A stretch of 64,000 nucleotides of DNA from assembly GCA_032433765.1 (NCBI GenBank), contig JAVIAB010000008.1, positions 44,189,097 to 44,253,096 of the forward strand, in the 5' to 3' direction. This DNA comes from Megaustenia siamemsis. Its lineage: Eukaryota > Mollusca > Gastropoda > Stylommatophora > Ariophantidae. The translations under genes and the position numbers were made by a program. The notes under the pieces are model-generated. The model had not been told where the DNA came from, made no database searches, and saw only the letters and a list, made by a program, of their open reading frames with translations. Position 1 is the stretch's first letter, and each line of letters opens with the position of its first letter. Below, in pieces: positions 22,481-36,100 of this stretch.

Positions 22481-22701
22481 GCAAAAAAAGAAAAAGTGGC
22501 ACAGTAAAAATATTTGTTATTTAAATCTTACAATTTAATTTGTGATGATTTAAAAAAATTAAGTGGTAAAAATGTCACCTTGAAGCTTTTACTAAAAATG
22601 TTATTCATTATGAAATCTGCGTTCAAAGTTTAAAATAAGAAGCAGAATTTAAGTGTACTCCTGATTCTAGAACAAAGTTTCAGACTTGGTAGGCAGGTTC
22701 T

Positions 22702-22833
22702 TCATGTTCTTTTCTCTGTTCTTAGAAGATAGATAAATCTGTTGGAGCCAATTGCTACTCTTGGAAAGTATTCTTGTCTATCATTGTCAATACAGTAAAC
22801 ACCCTGAGGTAGGTCAACCAACTGCCCTGTTGT
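22702..22833 (-). CDS. WD40 gene, last coding exon
   Basis: Acceptor CTTGCCAG|ACAACAGG; 43 codons and TGA (22704-22702). It encodes the last blade: [18 protein letters not shown], then [17 protein letters not shown]. Starts in phase 0, matching the 26908 donor. Confidence 0.9.
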   Translation of the reverse strand, partial: TTGQLVDLPQGVYCIDNDRQEYFPRVAIGSNRFIYLLRTEKRT

Positions 22834-25800
22834 CTGGCAAGAGAAAGTGCACATACATTATTTTGTTATTTGCTGTAACAAACATGCACATAATTAGCAC
22901 AATAAAAATTGTGGCTAAGAACATACACATTATTGTAAAGTAGTCTCTTTTCTTGTACATTGAAGAGAGCATTGAATTAAAATCAGGGATCACTCCTGTG
23001 TTGAGATAAGGTACTTGCCTCACAGCAAATAGTACTCAGTTTGAACAATATTTGGAGCAATCAGATTCTTTAAATGATCCCCAATCTCAAGGTAGAATAG
23101 ATTGATAGCCTAGTCCTATCAATGATGGATAGAAAAAGCAAGTCCCATGGTTAAACTGACAATTGAAAATAAAAATAGTAGGCTATGTGCTGTTACCTTG
23201 ATCAAATTTCAAATTTAAAAAAAATTGCTACATCTTAATGATAATTAATCAGTCTTCTTGGTGGGCACCTCACTGATTCTACAGAACTGGTGCATTTAAC
23301 TGAGATCTTTCTGCATCATTACGGAAAAAAAGAATTTGAAATACTAAAAACTTTAATGGTTCTTTTCAATCTAATTATCATCAGGTCAAAGCATCTAGAG
23401 AAAGCCTTCCAATTTGTTAATGTTAGATTCTCAATGTCTTGATGTCTTGCTTACTTCAGTGACTGTAAAAGTTGTTTCTTTAGGCCCATCCTTTCCTCAC
23501 CTTTCAGGAACAATGCCCTCCATAATTGTTCTTTCAAGCCATTATGACATTTCTTTGTTTAATTAAATTCACCAGTTGGTTTTTATTTGTTTTCTGTTAT
23601 TTATTTGTTGTTTCTTTAGACTATCTTTCTTGTTTCGATTGTCAAAAATGGATTGCATAGTATCTTCCTAATTTTTTGGAAAGCTGCTTTTGCCTGAACA
23701 ATTCTGCATTTCACCTCTTTTGTACATCTTCCGTCTGAGGTTAACAAAGTTCCCAAATATTTAAATTCATTTACCTGCTTTAATATTGTTCCACTTGTCT
23801 TTATTATTAATAGAAACAAGAAAAAGAGTTCTTAAATGTTATATAGAGCCAGTCTTACCATATGGATGTGAATCATGGACAAAAGGACAACAGACAAGAA
23901 AATAACTGGTAAGCTGTAGAAATATGGTTTTACAGAAGAATGTTGAGAAAACCATGGACATCTAAGAAGAGTAATGAAAACGTTCTGAAAGAGGCCAAAG
24001 CAAGAAGAGAGCTAATATCCAATATTAGGAAGAACCAATCATCATTTTCTGACCATGTAATGAGAAGGAAACAGCTGGAATATATTGTAACCACTGGGAA
24101 AATTGAGGGGACAAAGAGATAGAAGGAAGCAAAGAGAAAAGATACTAGACAGCTTAAGAGAATGGCTTGGCAGAAGGTCAACAACAGAAATGATAAAGAA
24201 CTGTCAAGATCGAAAGTTGTGGAGAGAAATGATCACCTTTGCCAGCAGACACGGTACTTGATGATGATGATGATCCATATATTGTTGCCCAATGCATTTA
24301 CGTTTATATTTTTACAAAATTGAACTGCATTGAACTGAGATCTTTCTGCATCATTAAGGAAAAAAAGAATTTGAAATACTAAAAACTTTAATGGTTCTTT
24401 TCAATCTAATTATCATCAGGTAGTCCATCTAAAAAAAGACTTCAAATTTGTTAATGTTAGATTCTCAATGTCTTGATGTCTTGCCTACTTCAGTGACTGT
24501 AATCTGTAAAGAGTTCTTGATGGCATAACTCAGTTGTTTCTTTAGGCCCAACCTTTTCTCACCTTTCAGGAACAATGTCCTCCATAATTGTTCTTTCAAG
24601 CCATTATGGCATTTCTTTGTTTTATTAAATTCACCAGTTGGTTTTTATTTGTTTTGTTATTTATTTGTTGTTTCTATAGACTATCTAGGACATTTGGAGG
24701 AACTTCTGTGGTATTTAATTTCAAATAGTGAAATTTCCTTTGAAGCTACTTGTGTAATAGGGCCATTGTCAAGGTTACTTAAATATTGGTTAATCAGTCA
24801 AGAAAAACATTGTTGTTAGAAGCAACATGTTCAAGGACAAAGTAGGATACAAATAAACAGCACAGGAAAGGTAACAGAAATGAAAATCATGTAATGGAAG
24901 ATCACATGGCAAGGGGAACTGATGGATAGAGGGTTTCCATTCGAACATTGAAAGCAGATGTGCTAGAAGGATGACAGTGTGAGTTGTACAGTAGAGATAG
25001 ATGAGACCGGGATTGATGTTAGCTTGAAATTTATAGCTTTAGAATAAATAAAGATAGCTTCAAGAAGTAGAATATATTAGGACATCCTATAAAGAATGGT
25101 GGCATTAAGCTTCTTAGGCAGCTAGTTGACTGGGACAGTCAATGGTCTGTTGTGCATAGCGAATGTGTTCATCTTGTATATAAACTGTTTAGAATTTGTT
25201 CTTACATTAATAATTGTTGAGCCAATTAAAAACCTCGTACTTACATTTAATACCAACTGTTGTCATTATTATTCAATCACTCAGATATCAAAATAACAGC
25301 AACAGGATAAAGAAAAAGTAGTTTATCTCTGCAAAAATGACAATCATGAAGATACAGACCTTCATTAATGGATACTTACTCATAATAAAAGGATGGAAAT
25401 GGCAGGACAAAATCACTAACATTGAATTATGGAAATGTAGCAGTCAAATCCCAGTGGATAAAAATATACAGTGAAGACTATGGCACTATATAGAACACAC
25501 ACACTGCGGAAGCCAAGTGAGAGTACACAACAAGCCCTTTTCAAGGAAAAAGACAAAAAGAAAGACCAAAACATTCTTGGAGAAGACAGATGGAAGCAGA
25601 GATGGAGATGATGGGAAGACAGAATGATTTTAAAAGAATGGCAAGAAACAGAATGGCATGGAAAGTGTTTGTTGAAGACCTATGCTCCACAGGGAGATGA
25701 AAGGTAGAAGAAGAAGTTTACCTCTGCAGACTCTCTGTTAGCAATATCAAACTTGGCCATCATCAATAGTACACAATAGGATGATAGTTGAAAAAAGATA

Positions 25801-28800
25801 ATGTCAGTAGAAAATACAGAATAAGAAAATGACTTCAGAAATGGGGATTATGTGGTCTAGAGGTAAGACATTAGCAACTTTGGACAAAAAGGTCCCCTGT
25901 TTGAATCCCACCACAGATGATGGGAATTTTTTACTTTGAATCCATGTACTTTTTTTGTGGTTTTTCCCTCCCCTTATCTCTGAGTAGTGAGGCCCAACGT
26001 CTAGTCTTCTTGGATAGTAGTGAAAAACAGGAGGAGGTCCTTTGTGCACTCATGTGCATCATGTTAAAGAACCCTTGGCAGTTGAAATAAAAAAATGTTT
26101 TTTGAAAAGACTAAAGTCACAAAAAGCATACATCATGAAAAGACTAAAGTTCAAAAAAGCTTAATTCCAACTGATGACAGAATATACATGGAAAACAAAC
26201 CAGTAGAAGAGATCAATCACTTTATCCATCTTGGAAGTTACATTGATCAGGAAAGGGATACAAATAAAGAAATTAGAATCAGAATAGCTAAAGCAGCAAT
26301 GTCTTTCAGAAGCCTTGAAAAGTGGAAATCAAAACTCACCAGCACAAGCACAAAACATTGACTATTCAAATCAAACGTACTATCAACCCTTACATATGCA
26401 TGTGAGAGCTGGAAAACAACAAGAGATATAGAAACAAAGTTGAATGCATTCGAAAATAAAATAATTGTCTAAGGAAAATACTTGGTATAGGTTGGAATTA
26501 ATTCAAAATAAACAAGGAAATTAGAGAAATCTCCAATCAACCACTAATATCTTCAGTAATAAAGAAAAGACGATGGTCATATGTTGGACATGTGATGAGG
26601 AGAGATAATAATCGAATAGCAAAGCAAGCCCTCATGTGGGAAACAACAGGTAAGAGGAAAAGAGGCCAACCCAGAGAGACACTGAGAAGAACATTGATCA
26701 GAGAGGCAAGAGCAGTAAGAATTGGCTCCTTCAATGAGATAGAGTTGCTTGTATAGAACAGAGACAAATGGCGAGATTTGATAAAATATCTTTAGAAGGA
26801 TTGAAAACTGCTAGAATAAACATTCAGATAAGAGAAAGAGTATATGAGTCTATGCCCTATGAGCCGGCTACGACTCGAAAGGTCAATAGATAGATAGATA
26901 GACTTACATTTAGAGTTCCTCTGTCAATTGTCCTGGCCATATTTTGATTTGTTCCACCGCAGATGATGCTGTCTTTCCCCAGCCATTGGGCACAGTATAG
27001 CTATAGGAAACACATTTGTTATTTGTCCATTTCACTAAACAAAAGTAATACTAAAAATAGAAAATAATTTTTATTTTCTATTTATTCTTGATGCCCATCT
27101 CTATCTTTTTCCCTTGTGACCATCTCTTTTTTTTTAATTTTTCAAACTCTTTAAAATGTTATCTGTTAAGGATAGTTCTGTTCATCATCATCATCGAGTG
27201 CCGTCTCCGCAACGAAGGTTGGCTACCATGGAGCGCCATTTTGCTCTGTCTCTTGCTTTGAGGTGCAGGTTGTCATAGGCTGATTTGTCCATCTTTTGAT
27301 GTTACTCGTCCATGTTAGTCTTGGTCTGCCTCTGCCTCTTTTACCTTGTATTTTCCCCTCAAGGATTACATTTATAGTTCTATTATTAAATTTTATACAC
27401 ACTAATTTGTTATCATTAATTTTTATTCATTTTGTATGTGTATATATAATATCATCATCATCATCAAGTACCATGCCTGCTAGCATAGGTGATTATGTCA
27501 CTCCACAACTTTTGATCTCGACAATTATTTATCATTTCTGTTGTTAACCTTCTCCCAAGCCATTCTTTTAATCTGTCTGGTATCTTTTCTCTTTGCTTCC
27601 CTCTATCTCTTCGTCCTTCAATTTTACCAGTTGTCACAATATATTACAGCTGTTCCCTTCTCATTACATGGCTAAAAAATTATGATTGTTTTTTCCTAAT
27701 TTTGGAAATTAGCTCTCTTTTTGTTTTGGTCTCTTTCCAAGCGTTTTCATTACTCTTTTTAGCTGTCCATGGTGTTCTCAATATTTTTCTATAAAACCAC
27801 ATTTTTACAGCCTCAAGTTATTTTCTTGTCTGTTGTTCTATTGTCCATGATTCACAATTCCTTCTGCCAAGCCATTCTCTTAAGCTGTCTGGTATCTTTT
27901 CTCTTTGCTTACCTCTATCTCTTCGTCCCTCAATTTTCCCAGTTCATATATAATTTTTCCCATACACATATAACTTTTATCCGCTCTAGATTTGTTAACT
28001 TTTCTTTCTATATGTTCTTTTTTGTTTCTGTCTGGTTTAAATTTCTGGCCTAGTATAATTATGCCAAAATACAAATTAAATCTGCAGCTAACGACGTTAA
28101 TGGGGACTCCGATCTGCGAATCATAAAAAACATGTACTGGCAACAAACAGCAGCTATACGAATTAGCAACCAAACAGGACAATTCCAATATATAAAACAA
28201 GGAGTCAGACAAGGTTGTGTTCTGTTGCCGAATTTGTTTCCACTTTACAGCGAACATATTATGAGATCAATTGTAGACAAAAAGGAATTAAAGTCAACGG
28301 TAACAATATACATAATTTGCAATATGTGGATGACACAGTCTTAATAGCAGAGACAGAGAATGAACTACAAGAAATGATAGACATAATAGTAAAAGAAAGC
28401 AAAAAGAAATGTCTAAGCCTGAATAGTAAGAAAACAGAAGTAATGGTCATATCAAAGAAACAATCATCCCTATCATGCAGCATAAAAATAAACAGGACAA
28501 TTCTGAAACAAGTGCAACATTTCAAATACTTGGGTACAATAATAACATCAGATGGAAGATGCACCACAGATAAAAAAAAGCAGAATAGCTCAGGCCAAAA
28601 TAGCATTTCAGAAAATGAAAAATATCTTATGAAACAAATCTATGTCAATAGAAGTGAGAAAGAGAGTTTATCGGTGCTATATAGAACCAATTCTGACCTA
28701 TGGAAGCAAATCATGGACAGTAGACAAACAAATGAAAAGACAGTTAGAGGCCACAGAGATGGAATTTCTCAGAAGAATGTTGAAAGTTTCCTGGACAGCT

Positions 28801-31800
28801 AAAATGCCCAATGAGGAAATTCTCAGAGGCCAACACAAAAAGGGAGCTCCTAAAAAATATCAGAAAGAAACAATCAACATTTTTCGGGCACATCATGAGA
28901 AGAGGAAAGTTGGAATACTTGGTTACAACAGGCAAAATAAAAGGAAAGAGAGATCGTGGATGACAAAGAGAGATAATACTAGAAAGCTTGGTGTCATGGC
29001 ATGGCAAACAGTCAACAACAGAACTGATACAATGCACTGTAGATAGAAGACTGTGGAAGGACATGATCGCCTACGCTAACTGGTATGGCACATGATGATG
29101 ATGATGATGAGGGACCTAAACAAACAGTTGCTGATGTGAAAAATAGAAAAAAGTGATATTCAAGCAAAATTCAGTTCAACTGGACTACGCTAGAGATATA
29201 AATAAAGTTGGTGTATGCAAATACATTCCTCAATTACATTTTATATGTTATGGGACATTACTAGGCTTTGTTATTGTATATGCTACGTTACATTAAATTG
29301 CATAACACTGCATGATATATATAGAAGATTATTTTACGTTATTACCTTCCATCTCTTCGAAGCCTCTGCTTCGAAGAGATTATGGGAAAACATGGACTTG
29401 GAGATATAAACGAGAATGGAGAGATATTTGTGAGTTTCTGCTCCCTTAATCAAGTGAGCCTAGGAGGAACGATATTCCAACACAAAAGAATACACAAAGC
29501 TACATGGGTGTCACCAGATCATAGAACGGAAAATCAAATTGATCACATATGTATTAATAATAAGTTTAAGTCATCCTTACAGGATGTAAAAGTATATAGA
29601 GGGGCAGACTTAGCTTCTGATCATCATCTTCTGATAGCTAAACTTAAAATTAAACTAAAAAGGTATACTACAACGAATAAGGGTGGAAAGTGTTACAATG
29701 TAGGGTTCCTTAAAGAACAAGGAATTAAAGATAAATTTGCAGTCACAATATCAAACAAATACCAAGTCCTCCAACAACGAGAAAATACAATAAATATAGA
29801 AGATCATTGGAAACAGGTAAAAGATATATGGAAAGAGACATGCAAAGAAACACTAGAGAAAAGAGAATGCCAGAATAAGGCATGGATGACAGCAGAGACC
29901 CTGGACAAAATTAAAGAAAGAAAGAACAAGAAAGCAGACATAAATAAAAGCAAAACGAGAAGTAATAAAGCCAAGACATAGGAAGCTACACAGAGGTGAA
30001 CAAAGAAGTGAGAAGATGCATTAAAAGGGATAAGAGGAAATATATAGATGAACTAGCTAAAGAGGCAGAAGAAGCAGCAAATAAAGGGAATATGAAAGAA
30101 CTGTACAACAGCACAAAGAAATTAAGTGGAAAATACAAACAGATCAATGCCTTTATTAAAGATAAGAAAGGAAATCTGCTTAGCAATATAAGGGAACAAA
30201 TGGTGAGATAGAAAGAGCACTTTGAAGAACTTTTGAATAGACCCGGCTCAAATAATCCTCCAGATATACTACCAGCAGAAGAAGAGTTACACGTTAACTG
30301 TGGAAAACCAAACATAGAAGAAATAATGAAAGCTATCAATATATTAAAAAATGGTAAAGCCACAGGACCAGATGAAATTCCTTCGGAAGCCATCAAAGCA
30401 GATACTAACACCTCTACCAAGATGCTACATAATCTATTAGGTAAAATTTGGGAGAGGGAAGAAATACCTAAGGACTGGAAAGAAGGTTATATGATCAAAC
30501 TACCAAAGAAAGGAAGTTTACAGGAGTGCACAAATTATAGGGGAATTATGCTACTATCAGTGTCAGGAAAAATATTAAGCAGAATTATTCTGGAGAGATT
30601 AAAAGAGGCCATAGAGAAACATTTGAGAGATGAACAAGCAGGTTTTAGGAAGAACAGATCATGTGCTGATCAAATAACTACTCTACATATAATAGTTGAA
30701 CAAAGTTTAGAACTAAAATCCCCACTTTATATTGGATTCATAGATTACGAAAAGGCATTTGATAGTTTAGACAGAAGAATGCTTTGGAAGTTGCTGAGTC
30801 ATTACGGAATCCCCATAAAGTTTATTAACCTGATAAAAACAATGTATGAAGGAACAAAATGTAGTGTGGTGCATGAAGGACAGATTACAGAAGCATTTGA
30901 AATAAGAATGGGAGTAAGGCAGGAATGCCTTCTGTCTCCATTTCTCTTTCTACTGGCCATAGATTGGATTATGAAAATAACTCAAAACAACAGAAATGGA
31001 ATCCAGTGGTCACTGACCAAACAACTTGATGATTTAGACTTTGCTGATGACATAGCTCTCCTATCACACAGACATCAACAGATGCAGGATAAAATGAACA
31101 TACTTGATGAGAGATCACAACAGATAGGACTGAAGATTAATAGAGATAAGACTAACATTATGAGAATTAACACAGTTGGCAATAACCAAATAGAACTAGG
31201 AGAATTACCTCTATTAGATGTACAATCTTACATATATCTGGGCAGTAATATAGATAAAGAGGGAGGAACAGAAAAGGATACCAAAATAAGGATATCAAAA
31301 GCAAGAGGAGCTTTCATTGCGCTGGGAGACATATGGAAATCCAAAGAAATTAGGTTAAATACAAAAATAAAAATTTTCAACTCAAATGTTAAGGTGGTCC
31401 TATTATATGGCTGTGAAACATGGAGAACAACAAAATTGACAATTACGAAGATACAGACTTTCATTAATGGATGTTTACGCAGGATAAAAGGATGGAAATG
31501 GCAGGACAAAATCACTAACATAGAATTATGGAAATGTACCAGTCAAACACCAGTGGATAAAGAGATACAGCGAAGACGATGGCGTTGGATAGGACACACA
31601 CTACGGAAGCCAACTGAGAGTATTACTCAACAGGCCCTTTTTTGGAATCCCCAGGGGAAAAGACAAAGAGGAAGACCAAGGAATTCTTGGAGAAGACAGA
31701 TAGAAGCAGAGATGAAGATGATGGGGAAGACATGGAATGATCTTAAAAGAATGGCAAAAATCAGAACGACTTGGAAAGTGTTTGTTGAAGACCTATGCTC

Positions 31801-33087
31801 CACTGAGAGCTAAAAAGGAAGAAGAAGAAGACCTTCCATCTATTAAATAAATACAATATATATAGCCTATGAACTCCTATGATGGGAGTTCATCAGAGAG
31901 TTTTAAAGTCATCAACGGAGTGAAACAGGGATGTGTCCTCGCCCCCACCCTTTTTGGTATATTTTTTGCTGCCCTTCTAAATTATGCCTTCGAAAACGGC
32001 TCAGGAGATATTTACATTCGCACAAGATCAGATGGCTCACTGTTCAACTTAGCACGACTAAGAGCAAAAACAAAAACAAATGTTACCCTATTTAAAGAAT
32101 TTGTATTTGCTGATGATGCAGCCCTAGTCGCTCATAGTGAAGCCACCCTAAAATCGCTGATCAACAACCTGGACAAAGCATGCAACCTTTTTTCACTGTC
32201 AGTTAGCATTCAGATAACAGTAATACTAAGTCAAGGTGACATCAAACCTCTATTAATCACTTTAAAAGATTGTCCACTAGAATCAGTTCAGAAATTCACG
32301 TATCTTGGCTTCACAATTATGCAAATCACTTCTCTTGATGATGAAATAAGCAGCCGAATTGGTAAGGCAGCTACGACTTTCTGCAAACTCACAGAAAGGG
32401 CCTGGAACAACACAAAACTAACACTAAAGACCAAACTCTTAATATATCAAACTCTCTTATATGGATCTGAAGCCTGGACAACATACTCAAATCACGAAAA
32501 AAGACTAAATGTCTTCCATATGCGATGTCTCCGCAGAATAATGCACATCAAATGGCAGGACAAAATAACCAACTTAACTGTCCTGCAACGTGCTAAGACC
32601 CCAACAATCACATCAATGCTCAGATGTCGAAGACTAAGATGGCTGGGGAACGTTCAGCGAATGGAAGAAAAGCACATCCCCAAGCAAATACTATATGGTG
32701 AACTAATACATGGAAAAAGACAAATCGGCAGACCTTAACTACGACATAGTAAATCATCTGTAAATCATCTCTGAATGACTTCTCCATCTGTGAAAATGGC
32801 TGGGAACATCTGGCAAGTGATCGCACATCATGGAGAGCATGTATAGGGAATGGTATAACATCATTTGAGACTGTGCTAAGGCAAAACTTGGAAGAGAAAA
32901 GACTCATGAAAAAGGATGGACAACCATGTGGATCAGTGGGCCTAACTTGTTCATTCTGTGGCTGTGTTTGTTTGTCAAACATTGGTAGAATTAGCCACGA
33001 GAGAAGCTGCTTGACAAAAACAAAACTTCAAAAAAAAAAAAAAAATACACAATAGCCTTCACTAGACCATCTGACAAGATGAATAAG

Positions 33088-33150
<63 letters not shown>

Positions 33151-36100
33151 CCTATATACCTTCCTTCCATACATTCTTTCTACATTAAAAAAAATTTATG
33201 AACAGATTCATTTTTCCTTATAAAAAAAACCAGAACAACATGAACTTAAAGTTCATTTGAATGAATTGATAAGAAATCAAACTGCTCATGCTATTTAGTG
33301 CTCTTTGAATATTAGTAACAACAATGATGCTGAACAGCTACCTGGCTATGATTTATGGCATCTTGTGGTACATCTTTGATTTTAACTGCCATTGCAAAAT
33401 CCCATATCTGAAAAGGAAACAGTAGACGTATTAAAGATATGGATTATTTTAATCTTAGGTATATACAGATCAATAAGGCCTAATTTATGGACAAATGAGC
33501 AAACAAAAAAAGCCTTGACAAATAAGAGATGAAAGAAAAGTACTGAAAGATATTATTCAAATAATTTTTAAAAATATTAAAATTATATATTTTTCACATA
33601 AAAAGAGAACTTCTTTGCATTTAAGAAAATACTTGAGATCTCTCTCTGCAATCAAGACTCAATCAGAGTAGGATTTCAGACTCACTCATGAAGTCAGCAG
33701 TCTGTTTAAGTGATTCCGATTGAATACCTGTTAAAATGTTGCACTGTGTTCTGCGCCATTGGCCCAGTGCATCCGTTACTTGAGATGAGGTGCAATCCAG
33801 AATATATTCTGGTAAACATTTAGGACATTAACAGTTTCAAGATGTAAGTACACCAGAGTTTCAGAGGACTTTTATTTTAAGGTTTTCTCACTTTATGAGA
33901 CGGGGAATAGTAGCACTGTTTTAGTAGACCTGGAAACAGGCTAATCATTCTGGTCAAATGAGTTGAGGCTGAGAGTGCAGGCAAGCTGGTGCTAAATATG
34001 TCATGATGGAGATAGATGTATTGGATCAAAAAGTGCAGATATTTTTGCAGCTTGTAAACCACAGCAAAAGGCATCTTTGCTAATTGAAAGCCTTCTCAAG
34101 GTTAGACAAAGAGAGAAGAGCAATGATTGGGTGAACACAAAACATCTTATTATATGTAATGTCACAAAGTAGCTAGGTATCAAACAGCACAGCACTAGAA
34201 TATAGTAACTGAAGGTGAGGGATTAATGTTCTTTTTCTCATTGCTATTCTTGATTCTTCCAGCACCGCTAAACATCACACTGAGCTCATAGTGTTTTTGC
34301 CATTCATCTCTATTCTGGAAGAGATGTTCCAACTTATCCATTGAGTCTATGCTTGCCAAATTTGCTTCTCTTATAAGTGTTCTTTTAAGTGTCTCTCTGG
34401 GTTTTCCTCTTCATCTGTAAACTACTGCTTCCCATTTAAGAGCCTATTTTGAAGTTTTTTTGTTGCTTCTTCTCAACACATGTTCAACACATGTCCATCT
34501 TCTCTTCCTAACTGTAGATTAGATCGTTGGTTGCATGGCCATTTCTCTAGATTAGATCGTTGGTTGCATGGCCATTTCTCTTGATTAGATCGTTGGTTGC
34601 ATGGCCATTTCTCTTGTCTCTAGTCTTGAATTCATTCCATTGTGTATGGAGCATTCTTCCTAAGCATTTGTTCAACATGACTCATAATAACACAACAAGA
34701 TTCTACAACATTCATGGTTTCTCCACCAAGAGGTTTCTCTGAGCGAGTCTCTGAATGAGACTGTTAGTCCACACCCAAACAGTACATGGCAAGACAGAAG
34801 TAAATATGTCCTCCATCTTGGATTGTACCAGGAGTACTCATTGCTACAACTTTCTCCAAATAAGTTAGTTTTTTTTCAGACTAGCATCGCTACAGTCAAG
34901 GAATGTTCATATCCGTTCTGTTTTCAGCAACCATCGGTGTGTTCATCTACTGGTTGTTTCTGTTCTGTATTAATTTAATGTGTTATATTCTTTTTCACTG
35001 AGGATGCTTTTTCTGCTTTAATCTTTTCATGGCACCACATTCCACCATTCCTTTGACATGTGGGCTTTCTCCACTTTGTTGTAGCCAACTTGTAAGAGGT
35101 GGTCTCTTAAAATCCTCACAATGTCATTTTTGCCCACTTTTAGTATCCATTGCTCAGTAGCAGACCCTGCCAGCCTCTTGGCTATCTCACTGCCATGAAC
35201 TCCCACATGCTTAGGGCAATATATTCAAGTTAGGCTGTTATTATGAGACATGCCAATTAGGTGCCCCCACTCACTGTGAAGCATAATCTTGTCAGTCTGG
35301 TGAAGCATGATTTGTGAGTTAGTCAATATGACAACATGTGTTGTTAGTCTCTTAACCACCATGTGATAGCTTCCATTACAACTTTAATCTCCATATGTTT
35401 GCTGGACAAACTTCAAGTAGTAGACCTGTAGATTCCTGCACCTTTCTCTATCAACATTCCCTTAGTTAGCAAGTCACCAGTTACTTTTTCAGCTGCATGA
35501 AAGGGACAGCTTCAAGCTGGGATAAGACATTTTATTTATTATAATTACTGGCCCTTATATTTATATTCTAGCTAAATTTAGCTACTAATCAAGCAATAGA
35601 TACCTGTAAGACATGGGTCTTACGCCAGGATCCAGTGAGGATATGGTTGTGCACGGGGTCAATATCTAGTGCATCACCACAAAGATGAGGACCAATGAAC
35701 TTTCTGTTGAGGTAAAGTGCTTGAGTTTTGTAAATCACAGATTAAATAAAATAATCATGCTTACACATGCATATGAGTTGGGTTACTCCATGGAATGTGT
35801 AAAAAATAATGTATCAAAAACTATTTGTTTGCTATACCTAAAAACTATCTTTTGGTCCTGTAATGATTAGAGAACAGCAATAATATATTGTGATAAGTGA
35901 ACAAATTGAAGGAAAAAGAGATAGAGGGATACAGAGAGAAAAAAATAACAGACAGTTAAAAAAATAGTTTGGTACAATGTCAAGAATAGAACTGATAAAC
36001 AACTGCAGAGATAAAAAGTTTGAAGAGACATGGTCACCTATGCCTGAAGGCACAGTATTTGATGATAACAATAATAATATAAACACTATCTTTATTCCAA

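Larger units (their letters stand above)
29355..31830 (+). mobile_element. LINE-A, longest copy, 11-bp TSD
   Basis: A 2476-bp insert flanked by ACCTTCCATCT at 29344-29354 and 31831-31841. It is 5'-truncated inside the endonuclease and ends with (GAA)n. The left junction has a 10-bp-arm hairpin, CTCTTCGAAG..CTTCGAAGAG (29352-29377). Domains: endonuclease end, linker, RT and C-terminal region (see separate entries). Two disruptions separate the coding blocks: a frameshift near 29985 and an in-frame TAG at 30209-30211. Confidence 0.92.

Noticed and set aside
29986..30420. 144-codon minus-strand ORF
   Set aside because: Antisense shadow of the LINE-A linker and RT.
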